Source: Candidatus Limnocylindrales bacterium | Lineage (GTDB): Bacteria > Chloroflexota > Limnocylindria > Limnocylindrales > CSP1-4 | Direction of reading: 5' to 3' | Assembly (NCBI GenBank): GCA_031292335.1 | Contig: JARLHH010000171.1 | Coordinates: 1 to 30,989, forward strand | DNA: 30,989 bases | Shown here: piece by piece, positions 1 through 7,862 of the stretch | Position numbering within the stretch: the first letter of the stretch is position 1 | How the letters are laid out: the number at the start of each line of letters is the position of its first letter | Made by a program: the position numbers and the translations under genes | The notes under the pieces: model-generated | Told to the model about the DNA's origin: nothing | The model's input: the letters and a program-made list of their open reading frames with translations, nothing else | Database searches by the model: none

Positions 1-71
1 CTGAGCAACTCGATTACGCCGACGATGAGCGCCGGCACGATGACGACGAGCCAGCGGACGCGATTCGACAC
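1..71 (-). CDS. 5' end of a probable membrane protein (partial)
   Basis: On the minus strand a GTG at 71-69 opens a frame of 23 complete codons to the window edge, reading about MSNRVRWLVVIVPALIVG and onward. It is one positively charged start followed by a hydrophobic helix, the usual beginning of a sensor kinase or other inner-membrane protein. A GAGGT ribosome-binding sequence lies about 5 bases upstream. The gene runs out of the window, so its function cannot be named. It points the same way as the two-component operon but is separated from it by a strong hairpin. The call rests on the hydrophobic start and the Shine-Dalgarno only. Confidence 0.45.
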   Translation of the reverse strand, partial: MSNRVRWLVVIVPALIVGVIELL

Positions 72-192
72 CCGGACCTCGCAGCCGACGCGGCCTGCAG
101 ACTGCCGTGGACCTCAACGGCGTGGCCAGAAGCATACGCCGCGGTCAGCGCGGCTCCCGCCGCGGGCGGGCGGGCGCGCCAACGACCCACGC

Positions 193-224
193 GATCGCCT
201 GCGCGGCTTCGCGCGCAGGCGATC
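193..224 (-). terminator. GC-rich hairpin behind the histidine kinase gene
   Basis: A perfect 12-bp inverted repeat (193-204 with 213-224, arms GATCGCCTGCGC and GCGCAGGCGATC) encloses an 8-base loop and starts 12 bases after the kinase stop. There is no clear T-tract, as is common for terminators in very high-GC genomes. It could stop transcription from either side. Confidence 0.6.
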
Positions 225-235
225 CCCAGCGAGCG

Positions 236-1528
236 CTACTGGCCGGAGGGCAGCGACAGCACGAAGCGCGCTCCGCCCCCGGGCGCATCCGCCGCGACCA
301 GCGTCCCGCCATGAAGCTCCGCGATGCCGCGGGCGATCGCCAGTCCCAGGCCGCTGCCCGCGTCGGCCGCCGAACGTGAGCCGGGCAACCGCGCAAACGG
401 CTCGAAGATCGCTTCCCGGGCTTCGGGAGGAACCCCGGGCCCCTGGTCGTCGACGTATACCGAAGCGACGCGACGCCCCTCCTCCCCTGTCGTGACCATG
501 ACGCGGCCTCCCGGCGGCGAGTGACGGGACGCGTTGTCCACGAGCACCAGCAGCAGCTGCACGAGCCGGTCCGGGTCGCCGACCACGGGCAGGTGCGTCC
601 CACCATCGGCAGGCCCGACCAGGTCGATCCCGCGTTCGGCGGCGAGCGGACCCGCCCGACGAACGGTGTCGCGGGCCACCGCTGCCAGATCGATGTGACG
701 CCGCTCGATGGCGAGGGTGCCACGCTCCGACGCGGCAAGGGCAAGCAGGTCGTCCACCAGGCCGCCGAGACGGTCCGACTCGGCCACGATGTCCGCCACG
801 AGGGCGTGACCATCGTCCGCGACGAGACCTTCCCGTTCCAGCACCTCGGCGGAGGCGCGGATGATCGCGGCCGGCGTCCGGATCTCGTGCGACGCGTCTG
901 CCACGAATCGCCGCTCGGTGGCGATGGCGGCCCGGATCGGGACCAGGGCGCGGCCGGTCACGAAGAGCGTCACGAGCGCAGCGCCGGCGAGCCCGACCAG
1001 GCCGACCAGCGTGACGGCGAGGATGAGGCTGCCCGTCTGGCGATCATGGAGCGTGAGCACGAACCCGGTCTGCAGCCAACCGACGGGGCTGCCGGGCCCG
1101 CCGATCGGGAGCGTGAGGAGGCGGATCGGGACGGTGCCGTCGTCCACCGTCCGCAGGTCGCGGCCGGTCGCCCGCGCCGCGGCGACGGCCTCCTCGTCGG
1201 GCAGACCCTGGCGCGGCACGCCCGACGGGTTCGAGACCAGGCTTCCGCTTGGGTCTAGAACCAGGAAGAATGTGTCGGACGCCTCCGGGGGACGCTCGTC
1301 ATTCGCGTCGCCGCCGCCGGCAGGCAGCTCGCCTGCCAGCCGCTGCGACTCGGCGGTCGCCGATTGTTCCAGCACGCGGTCCACGTCCTGGTCGAGCGCG
1401 CGTGTCGCGACGAAGGCGGTGGCCGCTCCGATGGCGAGCACGAGCGCGCCGATGAGCGCGAGCGTCACGATCGCCAGCCGCCGACGCGTCGACGCAAGCA
1501 ACCGGGCGGCCGGGACGCGATCGCTCAT
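236..1528 (-). CDS. Membrane sensor histidine kinase
   Basis: A 430-residue two-component sensor kinase. Two membrane helices (about residues 19-41 and 168-190) bracket an outside sensing domain of about 125 residues. The phosphoacceptor box DASHEIRTP has His at about 214, very close to the second helix, so a full HAMP domain is not evident. The ATPase domain shows an N box (LVDNASRHS), G1 (DQGPGVP) and G2 (GSGLGLAIA). The start ATG overlaps the stop of the response regulator gene by four bases, so the pair is one operon with the regulator first. The signal is unknown; divergence from redox cassette 1 suggests, but does not show, that the pair controls that cassette. Confidence 0.95.
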   Translation of the reverse strand: MSDRVPAARLLASTRRRLAIVTLALIGALVLAIGAATAFVATRALDQDVDRVLEQSATAESQRLAGELPAGGGDANDERPPEASDTFFLVLDPSGSLVSNPSGVPRQGLPDEEAVAAARATGRDLRTVDDGTVPIRLLTLPIGGPGSPVGWLQTGFVLTLHDRQTGSLILAVTLVGLVGLAGAALVTLFVTGRALVPIRAAIATERRFVADASHEIRTPAAIIRASAEVLEREGLVADDGHALVADIVAESDRLGGLVDDLLALAASERGTLAIERRHIDLAAVARDTVRRAGPLAAERGIDLVGPADGGTHLPVVGDPDRLVQLLLVLVDNASRHSPPGGRVMVTTGEEGRRVASVYVDDQGPGVPPEAREAIFEPFARLPGSRSAADAGSGLGLAIARGIAELHGGTLVAADAPGGGARFVLSLPSGQ

Positions 1529-2217
1529 GCGCTCATCCTGAGCGAGTACCCGACACCCCGCACCGTTCGAACGCCGGTCGTGCTGCCCACCTCCGCCAGC
1601 TTCCGCCGCACGTACGAAATGTAGAGGTCCACCACATTCGAGTAGACATCGGGCTCCGCGCCCCAGACCGCATCCAGGACCTGCTGGCGAGTGACGACCC
1701 TCCCCTCGTTGCGGATCAGGTAGGCCAGCAGCGCGAACTCCCGCGCGGAGAGATCCACGCTCTTCTCCCCGACCCGAGCGACGTGGCGCTCCTCGTCAAG
1801 CTCGAGGTCGCCGGCGGCGAGGCGCGGCGCTGGCGCAACGGTTGCGCGCCTGCCGAGCGCGCGAACTCGCGCCAGCAGCTCCGCGAAGGCGAACGGTTTG
1901 GCCAGGTAGTCGTCGGCGCCCGCGTCGAGGCCTGCGACCCGGTCGTCGACCCCGCCGAGCGCGGTGAGCATGAGGGCCGGTGTCCGGACGCCGCGGGTCC
2001 GCAGCAGGCGCAGCAGGTCGAGCCCGTCGAGGTCGGGCAGCATCCGGTCAAGGATCAGCACGTCGTACGGGACGGCGTCCGCGGCCGTGGCGAGGCTGAG
2101 CGCCGCGACGGCGTCACCGGCACGATCCACGACGTTTCGCTCGGCGACCAGGACGCGGCGGATGAGCTCCGCCATCTTCGGCTCGTCCTCCACCAGCAGG
2201 ATGCGCATGGATGGCAT
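1525..2217 (-). CDS. OmpR-family response regulator
   Basis: A 230-residue regulator: an N-terminal receiver (acidic pair in LLVEDEPKM, phosphoacceptor Asp about 57 in LILDRMLPD, conserved Lys in LAKPF) and a C-terminal winged helix (LSAREFALLAYLIRNEGRVV, then VVDLYISYVRRKL). The open frame runs further upstream but that part is not regulator-like; the ATG at 2217, or the one at 2208 directly before RILLVEDE, gives the usual family length. Neither has a convincing Shine-Dalgarno. It ends in ATGA shared with the kinase start. About 190 bases separate it from the divergent cassette 1, which may hold its own binding sites. Confidence 0.95.
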   Translation of the reverse strand: MPSMRILLVEDEPKMAELIRRVLVAERNVVDRAGDAVAALSLATAADAVPYDVLILDRMLPDLDGLDLLRLLRTRGVRTPALMLTALGGVDDRVAGLDAGADDYLAKPFAFAELLARVRALGRRATVAPAPRLAAGDLELDEERHVARVGEKSVDLSAREFALLAYLIRNEGRVVTRQQVLDAVWGAEPDVYSNVVDLYISYVRRKLAEVGSTTGVRTVRGVGYSLRMSA

Positions 2218-2406
2218 GGTCCGGGTCCGCAGCGTCCGCGTCAACGGCCGGGCGGCATTCCTGTGTGAACGCACATCCGGGCCACAGGCCCGGCTCACCG
2301 CCCGGCTCGAGGGTTGTGCTCGTCGTCCGGCACGAGCAAGTCCGGCACCCGTCGTACCGGGGCGGCGAGGGCAGCGACGACGGCGAGCACGAAGGAAGCA
2401 ATCGAG
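2218..2406. promoter_or_regulatory. Divergent intergenic region between the two-component genes and cassette 1
   Basis: This 189-base gap must hold promoters for both directions. It contains a short inverted motif TGTGTGAACGCACA-like near 2261-2275 that could be an operator, and an AAGGA ribosome-binding sequence just before the ATG at 2407. No convincing -35/-10 pair is visible, so this is a positional call. Confidence 0.35.
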
Positions 2407-2805
2407 ATGCCCATCCGAACCGAGCGATCCGCACGACGCGAGCCCGCTCCGGCCTCCCATCCGGTCGGGGCGCCGTCCCGGCGCCCCGAGCATCCCGGGT
2501 CGCCATTCACGCGCCCGGCGCCCCGCAGGCCCGACCCGAGCGCCGCGCGTCTCGCGCTCGCGGCCGGTGGCATCGCCACGCTCTCGGCGCTCGTGGCCGT
2601 CATCGCGGGCAGCGCGGTCCCCGCGTCGACCGTTGCCTCCACCCAGCCGGCCAACACTGTCGCGTCGACCTCGAACGGGGCGACCGTGCCGTACGGCTAC
2701 ATCCAGTCGGGCCAGGCTGCGCCCGCCGTCGTGGCGACACAGCTGGCGCCGTCGGTGCCCGTCCAGGCCAGCGTGGTAACGCGCCAGTCTGGCGCGAGGC
2801 CGTGA
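2407..2805 (+). CDS. Small single-pass membrane protein of redox cassette 1
   Basis: A 132-residue protein of no family I recognise. An Arg/Pro-rich, positively charged N-terminus (about 45 residues) precedes one membrane helix (LALAAGGIATLSALVAVIAG), then an Ala/Val/Ser/Pro-rich tail expected outside. It is a clear relative of the protein at 9113-9484: both have an AGGIA(T/A)LSAL helix, a Y(I/V)Q..(S/A)G(Q/E)AP segment and a C-terminal (R/T)QSG motif, and both sit directly before an apbE-like gene. The ATG at 2407 has an AAGGA ribosome-binding site; an upstream extension of the frame is not protein-like. The stop overlaps the GTG start of the next gene. Likely an anchor or redox partner of the cassette; unproven. 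Confidence 0.8.
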   Translation: MPIRTERSARREPAPASHPVGAPSRRPEHPGSPFTRPAPRRPDPSAARLALAAGGIATLSALVAVIAGSAVPASTVASTQPANTVASTSNGATVPYGYIQSGQAAPAVVATQLAPSVPVQASVVTRQSGARP

Positions 2806-3821
2806 CGGCCGGCGCTCCGGTCAGGGGTCCGGCGGAAGCCGCTTCCCTGCCGCTCCGGCGCACGGTCAACCGATCCCAGGCGATGGGCGGCGATCTCGAG
2901 GTGCACGTGGCGGTGGCCCGCCGCGGATCCGTGACGGCAGCCGAGCGCGACGCGGCGCGTGTCGCGTCGCGGGTCCGGGCCTGGGCGGGGCGGCTGACCC
3001 GCCACGATCCGGCCTCGGAGCTCATGCGTGCGAATGCCGATCCGCGCGGTGTCGTGCCCGTCCGACCGACGCTTGCCGCCGCCCTGCGCTGGGCCGCCGA
3101 CGCTGTGGAGCTGACCGGTGGGATCGTGGACGCGACGCTGCTGCGCGAGCGGCTGGCAGCGGAATCGCCGGCCCGTGCGGCCTCGGCGGCCGGGGCCGGA
3201 GCGGCGACAGCATCGTCTCGACGCCCGGCCAGCCCTGGCGCGCTTGCGGCACCCGCGGCCTGGCGCCTGGAGGGCTCGTTGCACCGTAGCGGGCTCGTGC
3301 ATCGCCAGCCGGACATCGCCTTCGACCTCGACGGGGTCGCCAAGGGCTGGATCGCAGATCGTGCCCTTGCGCTCCTCGACCGCCATCCCGGAGCGCTCGT
3401 CGACGCCGATGGAGATCTGGCCATTCATAGCGCGGAGGGCGATGCCTGGGAGGTCGGCGTGGCCGACCCCCGGGCGAGCGGAGTGCAGCTCGCGGTCTTC
3501 GTCCTGCCCGGCGCTTCCCGCGGCGCGCTCTATGGCCTCGCGACCTCCGGCATCAGCGTCCACCGCTGGACCGGGCCGGACGGCGAGCGCCACCATCTCA
3601 TCGACCCACGGACCGGCCGGCCTGCCACCACGGACGTGGTCCAGGCGACCGTCCTGGCCGCGACCGCGCGCGCAGCCGAGGCTTGGGCGAAGACCGCGGT
3701 CGTGCTTGGCCTGGTCGGAGCGCTCGGCGTCCTGGACCGGGCACCAATCCTCGGCGCTGTCCTGCTTGCCTCCGACGGACGCGTCCTCGCGATCCCTCGC
3801 ACGACCCGGTGGCTGGCATGA
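2802..3821 (+). CDS. ApbE-family FAD:protein FMN transferase homologue (copy 1)
   Basis: About 339 residues from the GTG at 2802, which overlaps the preceding stop (GTGA). ApbE enzymes move FMN from FAD to a Ser/Thr of a target protein. Family landmarks are in order: ASELMRANAD (about 72-80), ELTGGIVDATLL (103-114), FDLDGVAKGWIAD (174-186), DADGDLAI (201-208), ATSGISVHRW (247-256) and HHLIDPRTGRPATTDVVQAT (264-283). The usual Mg-binding tail aDalaTa reads AEAWAKTA here, Glu for Asp and Lys for Thr. An Ala-rich insertion lies at about 119-152. No signal peptide or lipobox is present, so it should be cytoplasmic, unlike classic ApbE. It overlaps the heme membrane protein gene by ATGA. Transfer activity is inferred from family. 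Confidence 0.88.
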   Translation: MTAGAPVRGPAEAASLPLRRTVNRSQAMGGDLEVHVAVARRGSVTAAERDAARVASRVRAWAGRLTRHDPASELMRANADPRGVVPVRPTLAAALRWAADAVELTGGIVDATLLRERLAAESPARAASAAGAGAATASSRRPASPGALAAPAAWRLEGSLHRSGLVHRQPDIAFDLDGVAKGWIADRALALLDRHPGALVDADGDLAIHSAEGDAWEVGVADPRASGVQLAVFVLPGASRGALYGLATSGISVHRWTGPDGERHHLIDPRTGRPATTDVVQATVLAATARAAEAWAKTAVVLGLVGALGVLDRAPILGAVLLASDGRVLAIPRTTRWLA

Positions 3822-4642
3822 GATACCGGGGCCTCTCCCCGCTCCAGCTCCTCACGGTCTGGGTGGTATTCATGCTCGTGGTCGGCGCCGTCCTGGGAGC
3901 CACGGGTCCGCGCGCGGTGGCGGCGCTGGCGGACCTGGCCCAGGTCGCCCCCAGCCGGTTGCCCTGGGTGGCGACCCGCGTGACGGCGTTCCTCTCCTAT
4001 CTCGCGATCACGGGGTCGGTCGTCTATGGGCTGCTCCTGTCCACGAAGATGCTCGACGCGATCGCGCACCGACCGGTCTCGTTCGCGCTCCACCAGGATC
4101 TCGCGGCGATCGGCCTGGGCCTGGCCGGTATCCACGTCGTCCTGCTCGGCCTCGACGCCACGGTGCCGTTCTCGTTCGCCGAGATGCTCGTCCCGTTCGT
4201 CGCGCCGTACCAACCGTTCTGGGTCGGCGTCGGCCAGCTGACGTTCTATGTCGTGGGGATCGTGATCGCGAGCTTCTACGTGCGCCGTCGGATCGGTCAG
4301 CGGACCTGGAGGCTGCTCCACTACCTCACGTTCCTCTCGTTCGTGGGCGCAACCGCCCACGGGGTCATGTCCGGGAGCGACAGCGGGGCCGCGTGGGCCT
4401 GGTGGAGCTACGTCGGCGCCACGACGCTGGTCGTCTTCCTGACCGGATATCGGATCGTCACGGCCGTCACGACGTCGCGCGAACGGGCCTCACGGCCGAT
4501 GTACGGCCAGCGGTCGGGGCCCGGAGCCGGGCCCCTGTCCGGCCCGAGACCGGCGCCCCTGGACCTCCGTGCGCCCCATCGCGGCCTGACGGTCGCACCA
4601 GAGCGGGTCGACCGATCCGGCGCGCCCGGTTCGATGCCATGA
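3818..4642 (+). CDS. Ferric-reductase-like heme membrane protein (copy 1)
   Basis: A 274-residue membrane protein of the ferric reductase-like transmembrane type (FRE/MsrQ/NOX fold). About six helices are visible. Heme ligand pairs sit at His92/His106 (13 residues apart) and His168/His181 (12 apart), the spacing known for the two b hemes of NADPH oxidases. There is no attached FAD/NAD domain, so electrons must come from a partner. The C-terminus is a Pro/Arg-rich cytoplasmic tail of about 55 residues. It overlaps the ApbE gene before and the lipoprotein gene after by four bases each. It is about 50% like the protein at 10472-11302 by eye, sharing HRPVSFALH, SFYVRR.IGQR and HYLTFL.FVG. Confidence 0.88.
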   Translation: MRYRGLSPLQLLTVWVVFMLVVGAVLGATGPRAVAALADLAQVAPSRLPWVATRVTAFLSYLAITGSVVYGLLLSTKMLDAIAHRPVSFALHQDLAAIGLGLAGIHVVLLGLDATVPFSFAEMLVPFVAPYQPFWVGVGQLTFYVVGIVIASFYVRRRIGQRTWRLLHYLTFLSFVGATAHGVMSGSDSGAAWAWWSYVGATTLVVFLTGYRIVTAVTTSRERASRPMYGQRSGPGAGPLSGPRPAPLDLRAPHRGLTVAPERVDRSGAPGSMP

Positions 4643-5793
4643 CCGAGCCTCGAACAGGGGACGGCCACCGGGCATGGGGCAATCTCCTGGTGGCCTGCGC
4701 TTCCGTGCTTCTCGTCGCAGCCTGTGGGCAGGCGTCCTCGACGACACCCGTCGCGGGATCTCCGACGGCCGCTTCGTTGCGGATGACGATCCCGAGCGCC
4801 GCCCGCGGCGCAACCGTCCCGCCCAGCCAGGCGTCGCCTGCCGGCTCGGCGATCGCGCCCGCCGCGAGCATCGCCGCCGGTCCGGCCGCCGGGGCGTTCC
4901 CCGGCGGGTTCCTCATCGCGGATCGTGGCAACGGCCGTCTCCTGGTGGTGGATCGAACCGGGAAGGTCTGGTGGCGTTTCCCGCCGTCCGCCGCCGGAGC
5001 CGTGCCGGCGGGCCAGTCGTTCGCGGCCGACGACGCGTTCATCTCCCCGGATGGCCTCTCGATCGTCGCCAACGACGAGACCCACGAGGTGATCGACCGG
5101 ATCGACATCGCCACCGGTCGGATCACCTGGCAGTACGGCCATTACAACCAGGCAGGATCCGGCGCGGGCTACCTCCACACTCCGGACGACGCGTATCCGC
5201 TCGCGAACGGGGACATCGTGGTCGCCGACATCGAGAACTGCCGGGTGCTCGAGATCAGTCCCGCGAAGCAGATCGTCCGCCAGTGGGGCCGCACCGGGGT
5301 CTGCACGCCGGCCGCGCCGGCGACCTACGGCCGCCCGAACGGGGACACGCCGCTCCCGGACGGAGGGCTCCTCATCACCGAGATCACCGGCTCGCGCGTT
5401 GTGCGGCTGGCAGCCGACGGAAGCGTCGTCTTCGACATCCACGTCCCGGTCCACTACCCGTCGGACGCCCAGGTCGACAGCGCTGGGAACGTGATCGTCG
5501 CCGACTACAACAACCCCGGCGCCGTCATCAAGGTCAGCCCGACCGGGAAGCTGCTCTGGCGCTACGGGCCGACGAGCGGGGCGGGTCGGCTCGACTACCC
5601 AAGTCTGGCGACACCGCTTCCGGATGGGACCATCTCGATCAACGACGACTTCCGCCACCGGCTGATCATCGTGGACCCGGCGACGAACAGGATCATCTGG
5701 CAGTACGGGACGACCGACCAACCAGGGCGGGGATCGAACCACCTCAACGTCCCGGATGGCCACCAGCCGCTGCCGGCCGGCCTGGTGTTGTGA
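4639..5793 (+). CDS. Lipoprotein with NHL/PQQ-like beta-propeller
   Basis: A 384-residue protein with a lipoprotein signal (LLVACASVLLVAACG, Cys about 34), a Ser/Ala/Pro linker, then repeated blades: FLIADRGNGRLLVVDRTGK, then ATGRITWQYGH, DIVVADIENCRVLEI, NVIVADYNNPGAVIKV and NRIIWQYGTTDQPG. Recurrent (W/L)(Q/W)(Q/R)YG ends and ADxxN cores are typical of NHL or PQQ-like propellers, also seen in arylsulfotransferase-like proteins. The start ATG overlaps the preceding stop, so it is the last gene of cassette 1 and is placed outside the membrane. Propellers of this kind bind ligands or cofactors or act as scaffolds; no quinone-binding residues can be assigned. It has no counterpart in cassette 2. 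Confidence 0.85.
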   Translation: MTEPRTGDGHRAWGNLLVACASVLLVAACGQASSTTPVAGSPTAASLRMTIPSAARGATVPPSQASPAGSAIAPAASIAAGPAAGAFPGGFLIADRGNGRLLVVDRTGKVWWRFPPSAAGAVPAGQSFAADDAFISPDGLSIVANDETHEVIDRIDIATGRITWQYGHYNQAGSGAGYLHTPDDAYPLANGDIVVADIENCRVLEISPAKQIVRQWGRTGVCTPAAPATYGRPNGDTPLPDGGLLITEITGSRVVRLAADGSVVFDIHVPVHYPSDAQVDSAGNVIVADYNNPGAVIKVSPTGKLLWRYGPTSGAGRLDYPSLATPLPDGTISINDDFRHRLIIVDPATNRIIWQYGTTDQPGRGSNHLNVPDGHQPLPAGLVL

Positions 5794-5893
5794 TGGACCC
5801 GCGGTGGGCGAATCTCTTCCTGATGACACGCCCGGGGCCAGTACCGAACACCCGTCGGTCAGGTGGCCGGGCGAGTCTGGCCAGCGACCTTCG

Positions 5894-6679
5894 ATGATGC
5901 CGACCACCTCGACCCGGCGGGGCAAGACCCTGCTGATGGTCGCCTCGTCTGGTTGTGCATGGCGACCCCGGATCGTCGGAATCGCCCTCCTGTTCCTCGC
6001 GATGTTCGCTCTCGCGCCCGTCGCGGTCGCCGGCACCTCGCCGCAAGCGGGGCCGGAGACGTTCGACGTCTATCGTCCCGGTGTCTACTCCGAGCAGGCG
6101 ACCTGGACATGGTGCACCGCGGCAAGCGTGCAGATCATGCGGAACATCCTGTTCGCCGAGACCGACCACAGCAGCGCCCACCAACAGCAGTTCTTCGATT
6201 ACATGCGGGCCAGCAACAGGTACCAGCTGGCCAACCACCGAGGCGTCGATCCGCAGGGCTTCCTCGCCGGCCTTCGGCACTTCGTGAGTCCCGACTACGC
6301 GCTCGTGGCGAGCCCGACGTTCGACGCCGCGGTTCGCTCCGCCGTCACCGAGCTCCGCCTGACCGGCAAGCCGGTGGTGCTGATCGTTGCCGCCGGACGC
6401 CACGCCTGGGTGCTCACCGGTTCCACAACGACCGCCGACCCGGCTCTCACGACGGACTTCCGGGTGGTCAGCGTCCGGATCGTCGGCCCGCTCTACGGTC
6501 GGCAGAGCATCAACGGGTACGACTCGCCGCCGGACACCAGCATCTCGTACGCCACCCTGCGCCGGTTCCTGCTGCCGTACCGCTTCCCATTCTCCGGCAC
6601 ACCGTGGACCGGCCGCTACCTGACGTTCCAGGGGATCCGCCCAACGGCAGCCGCGGGTGTCGTGCCACTGGCCCTGTAG
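5894..6679 (+). CDS. Exported papain-like (C39-type) cysteine peptidase homologue
   Basis: A 261-residue protein with an N-terminal signal/anchor helix (IVGIALLFLAMFALAPVAVAG). The catalytic-type Cys is about residue 74 in ATWTWCTAASVQIM and the His about 170 in AAGRHAWVLTG, with PVVLIV just before: the order and context of papain-fold C39_2-like domains. A third catalytic residue (Asp/Asn) is not obvious, so activity is uncertain. ATGs at 5894 and 5897 are alternatives; longer starts in the same frame add no signal-like sequence. It lies 100 bases after the propeller gene and may share its transcript. It converges on the lipoprotein gene, with 8 bases between the stops. Confidence 0.75.
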   Translation: MMPTTSTRRGKTLLMVASSGCAWRPRIVGIALLFLAMFALAPVAVAGTSPQAGPETFDVYRPGVYSEQATWTWCTAASVQIMRNILFAETDHSSAHQQQFFDYMRASNRYQLANHRGVDPQGFLAGLRHFVSPDYALVASPTFDAAVRSAVTELRLTGKPVVLIVAAGRHAWVLTGSTTTADPALTTDFRVVSVRIVGPLYGRQSINGYDSPPDTSISYATLRRFLLPYRFPFSGTPWTGRYLTFQGIRPTAAAGVVPLAL

Positions 6680-6687
6680 CGACCCGA

Positions 6688-7212
6688 TCAGTAGCCGTAG
6701 CCCCCGCTGGGAGAGGGAGACGGCACGGCGCCACCCGTGCCGGTGACCGGGGCGACGAACCAGATGCCGCCCACGCCCTGCCCGGTCGTGTCACCCGACG
6801 TGGCGTCCGCGGCGTAGAAGTAGACCGCCCGGCCGTTGTACGTCACCTGGAGCGACCCGTCGGGCCGGGCGAACGTCCCGAGCGCAGCGCTCACGCCGGT
6901 GCCGGCGAGCAGCTGGGTGCCCGCGGCGATTGTGAGCGGGGGCCAGGCCGTTGCACAGCCGCCGGTGCAGGACGAGCCCCCTGCCGGGTCCGAGGTGCGG
7001 ACGTACAGAGTCATCCCACCCGCGCCGGTCAGATACGTTCCCAGCGTCGGCGAGGTGCCTGTTCCGACCATGATCGACGCTCCCGCGGCGGGGACGCCGG
7101 GTTCGCTGCTGGCCGGCGGCGTGGGGGCCGGAAAGCCCGCAGATGTGCAACCGGCAACGGCAACGCTCGCAACAAGGACGAGACCGTGAAGAGAGATGCG
7201 GGGGACGCGCAT
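6688..7212 (-). CDS. Secreted-repeat lipoprotein (COG4315/PF03640-like)
   Basis: A 174-residue lipoprotein: signal LVLVASVAVAGCTSAG with the lipid Cys about 22, then two copies of the secreted repeat of unknown function. The first is GTYLTGAGGMTLYVRTSDPAG with SSCTGGCATAWPPL, the second is PDGSLQVTYNGRAVYFYAAD with a GGIWFVAP end. The pair CTGGC...WPPL is diagnostic of this family, known as predicted lipoproteins with a Yx(FWY)xxD motif. Function is unknown in the family. The ATG at 7212 has an AGAGG ribosome-binding sequence. A 30-base inverted repeat lies about 150 bases upstream. The C-terminus is Gly/Ser/Tyr-rich. Confidence 0.9.
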   Translation of the reverse strand: MRVPRISLHGLVLVASVAVAGCTSAGFPAPTPPASSEPGVPAAGASIMVGTGTSPTLGTYLTGAGGMTLYVRTSDPAGGSSCTGGCATAWPPLTIAAGTQLLAGTGVSAALGTFARPDGSLQVTYNGRAVYFYAADATSGDTTGQGVGGIWFVAPVTGTGGAVPSPSPSGGYGY

Positions 7213-7360
7213 CGCACAACCTCTCGAGCCGGGCCCGAAGGTCAGGGCCGATCCACACGGTACGTCAGACGGCGGGAACGGGTTCTCGTCCGGACGGGCT
7301 GGCCTCCTACCGATCGGCCAACGACGCCTGACCCGTGGCAGCCTAACGCCCTATCATGGG

Positions 7361-7390
7361 CAAGCGTTCGTAGATATCTACAAGTGTTTG
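7361..7390. repeat. 30-base imperfect inverted repeat, candidate operator
   Basis: The core GTAGATATCTAC at 7370-7381 is a perfect 12-base palindrome. Extending to 15-base arms, 11 of 15 positions match and all four mismatches are transitions. It is AT-rich against a 70% G+C background, lies after arsR and before the lipoprotein gene on the same strand, and a TTGTAG that could be a -35 box (7378-7383, minus) is inside it. It may be an operator for the lipoprotein gene; the binder is unknown. Confidence 0.5.
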
Positions 7391-7463
7391 AGCATCCGAG
7401 GGTCGAGGTTTCCGATGGCCACCCGCAGGGCGTCCTGCTCTCCGCGTTTCCCCCCGAGTGGCC

Positions 7464-7832
7464 TCAGCGGCTCCGGGCTCGAAGGTCGGCATGGTGGTCG
7501 ACGGCCTCAGTGACCAGGCTCACCACGTGCGGGTCGTCCAGCGAGTACACCTGCCGGCGTCCCTCGGCACGCGCCGAGACGAGCCCGGCCAGCCGCATTC
7601 GGCCGAGGTGGTGGCTCGCGGTGGCCACCGACACGCCGAGTTGGGCGGCCAGGTGTCCCACGTCGCAGGCCTGTTCGCTCAGCAGCCACAGCAGTCGCAC
7701 CCGAACCGGTGAGGCGAGCTGGGCGAACGTGTCCGCCGCCTGCAGGAAGTCGTCCGGCTGCACCCGCTCCCGATCGATCGTGCGGCTGGCGGGCTCCGCC
7801 TGCTGGTTCGTCACCCCCATTGCATAGCACAT
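7464..7832 (-). CDS. ArsR/SmtB-family metal-sensing repressor
   Basis: About 122 residues with the family winged helix: LASPVRVRLLWLLSEQACDV, then LAAQLGVSVATASHHLGRMR (recognition helix) and a wing AEGRRQVYSLDD. Near the C-terminus Asp-Pro-His, ten residues, His, two residues, Asp reproduces exactly the spacing of the alpha5 metal site of SmtB/CzrA (Asp, His, His, Glu/His), which binds Zn, Co or Ni. The start is uncertain among ATGs at 7838, 7832 and 7820; none has a good ribosome-binding site. It is divergent from the VIT1-like transporter with only about 30 bases between, so it probably represses that gene and itself until metal is bound. Confidence 0.9.
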   Translation of the reverse strand: MCYAMGVTNQQAEPASRTIDRERVQPDDFLQAADTFAQLASPVRVRLLWLLSEQACDVGHLAAQLGVSVATASHHLGRMRLAGLVSARAEGRRQVYSLDDPHVVSLVTEAVDHHADLRARSR

Positions 7833-7862
7833 ATCCATCACCCGTACAGAGCGGAGTTGATC

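Noticed and set aside
521..1258. Long plus-strand open frames opposite the histidine kinase and other minus-strand genes
   Set aside because: They are high-GC shadow frames, rich in Arg, Gly and Asp, with no motif, and the opposite strand carries clear conserved domains.
2295..2414. Minus-strand 39-codon frame with a hydrophobic start (MGISIASFVLAVVAALAAP) overlapping the cassette 1 start
   Set aside because: It has no ribosome-binding site, overlaps the divergent gene start and has no counterpart in cassette 2. Chance hydrophobic frames are common opposite Ala/Arg-rich DNA.
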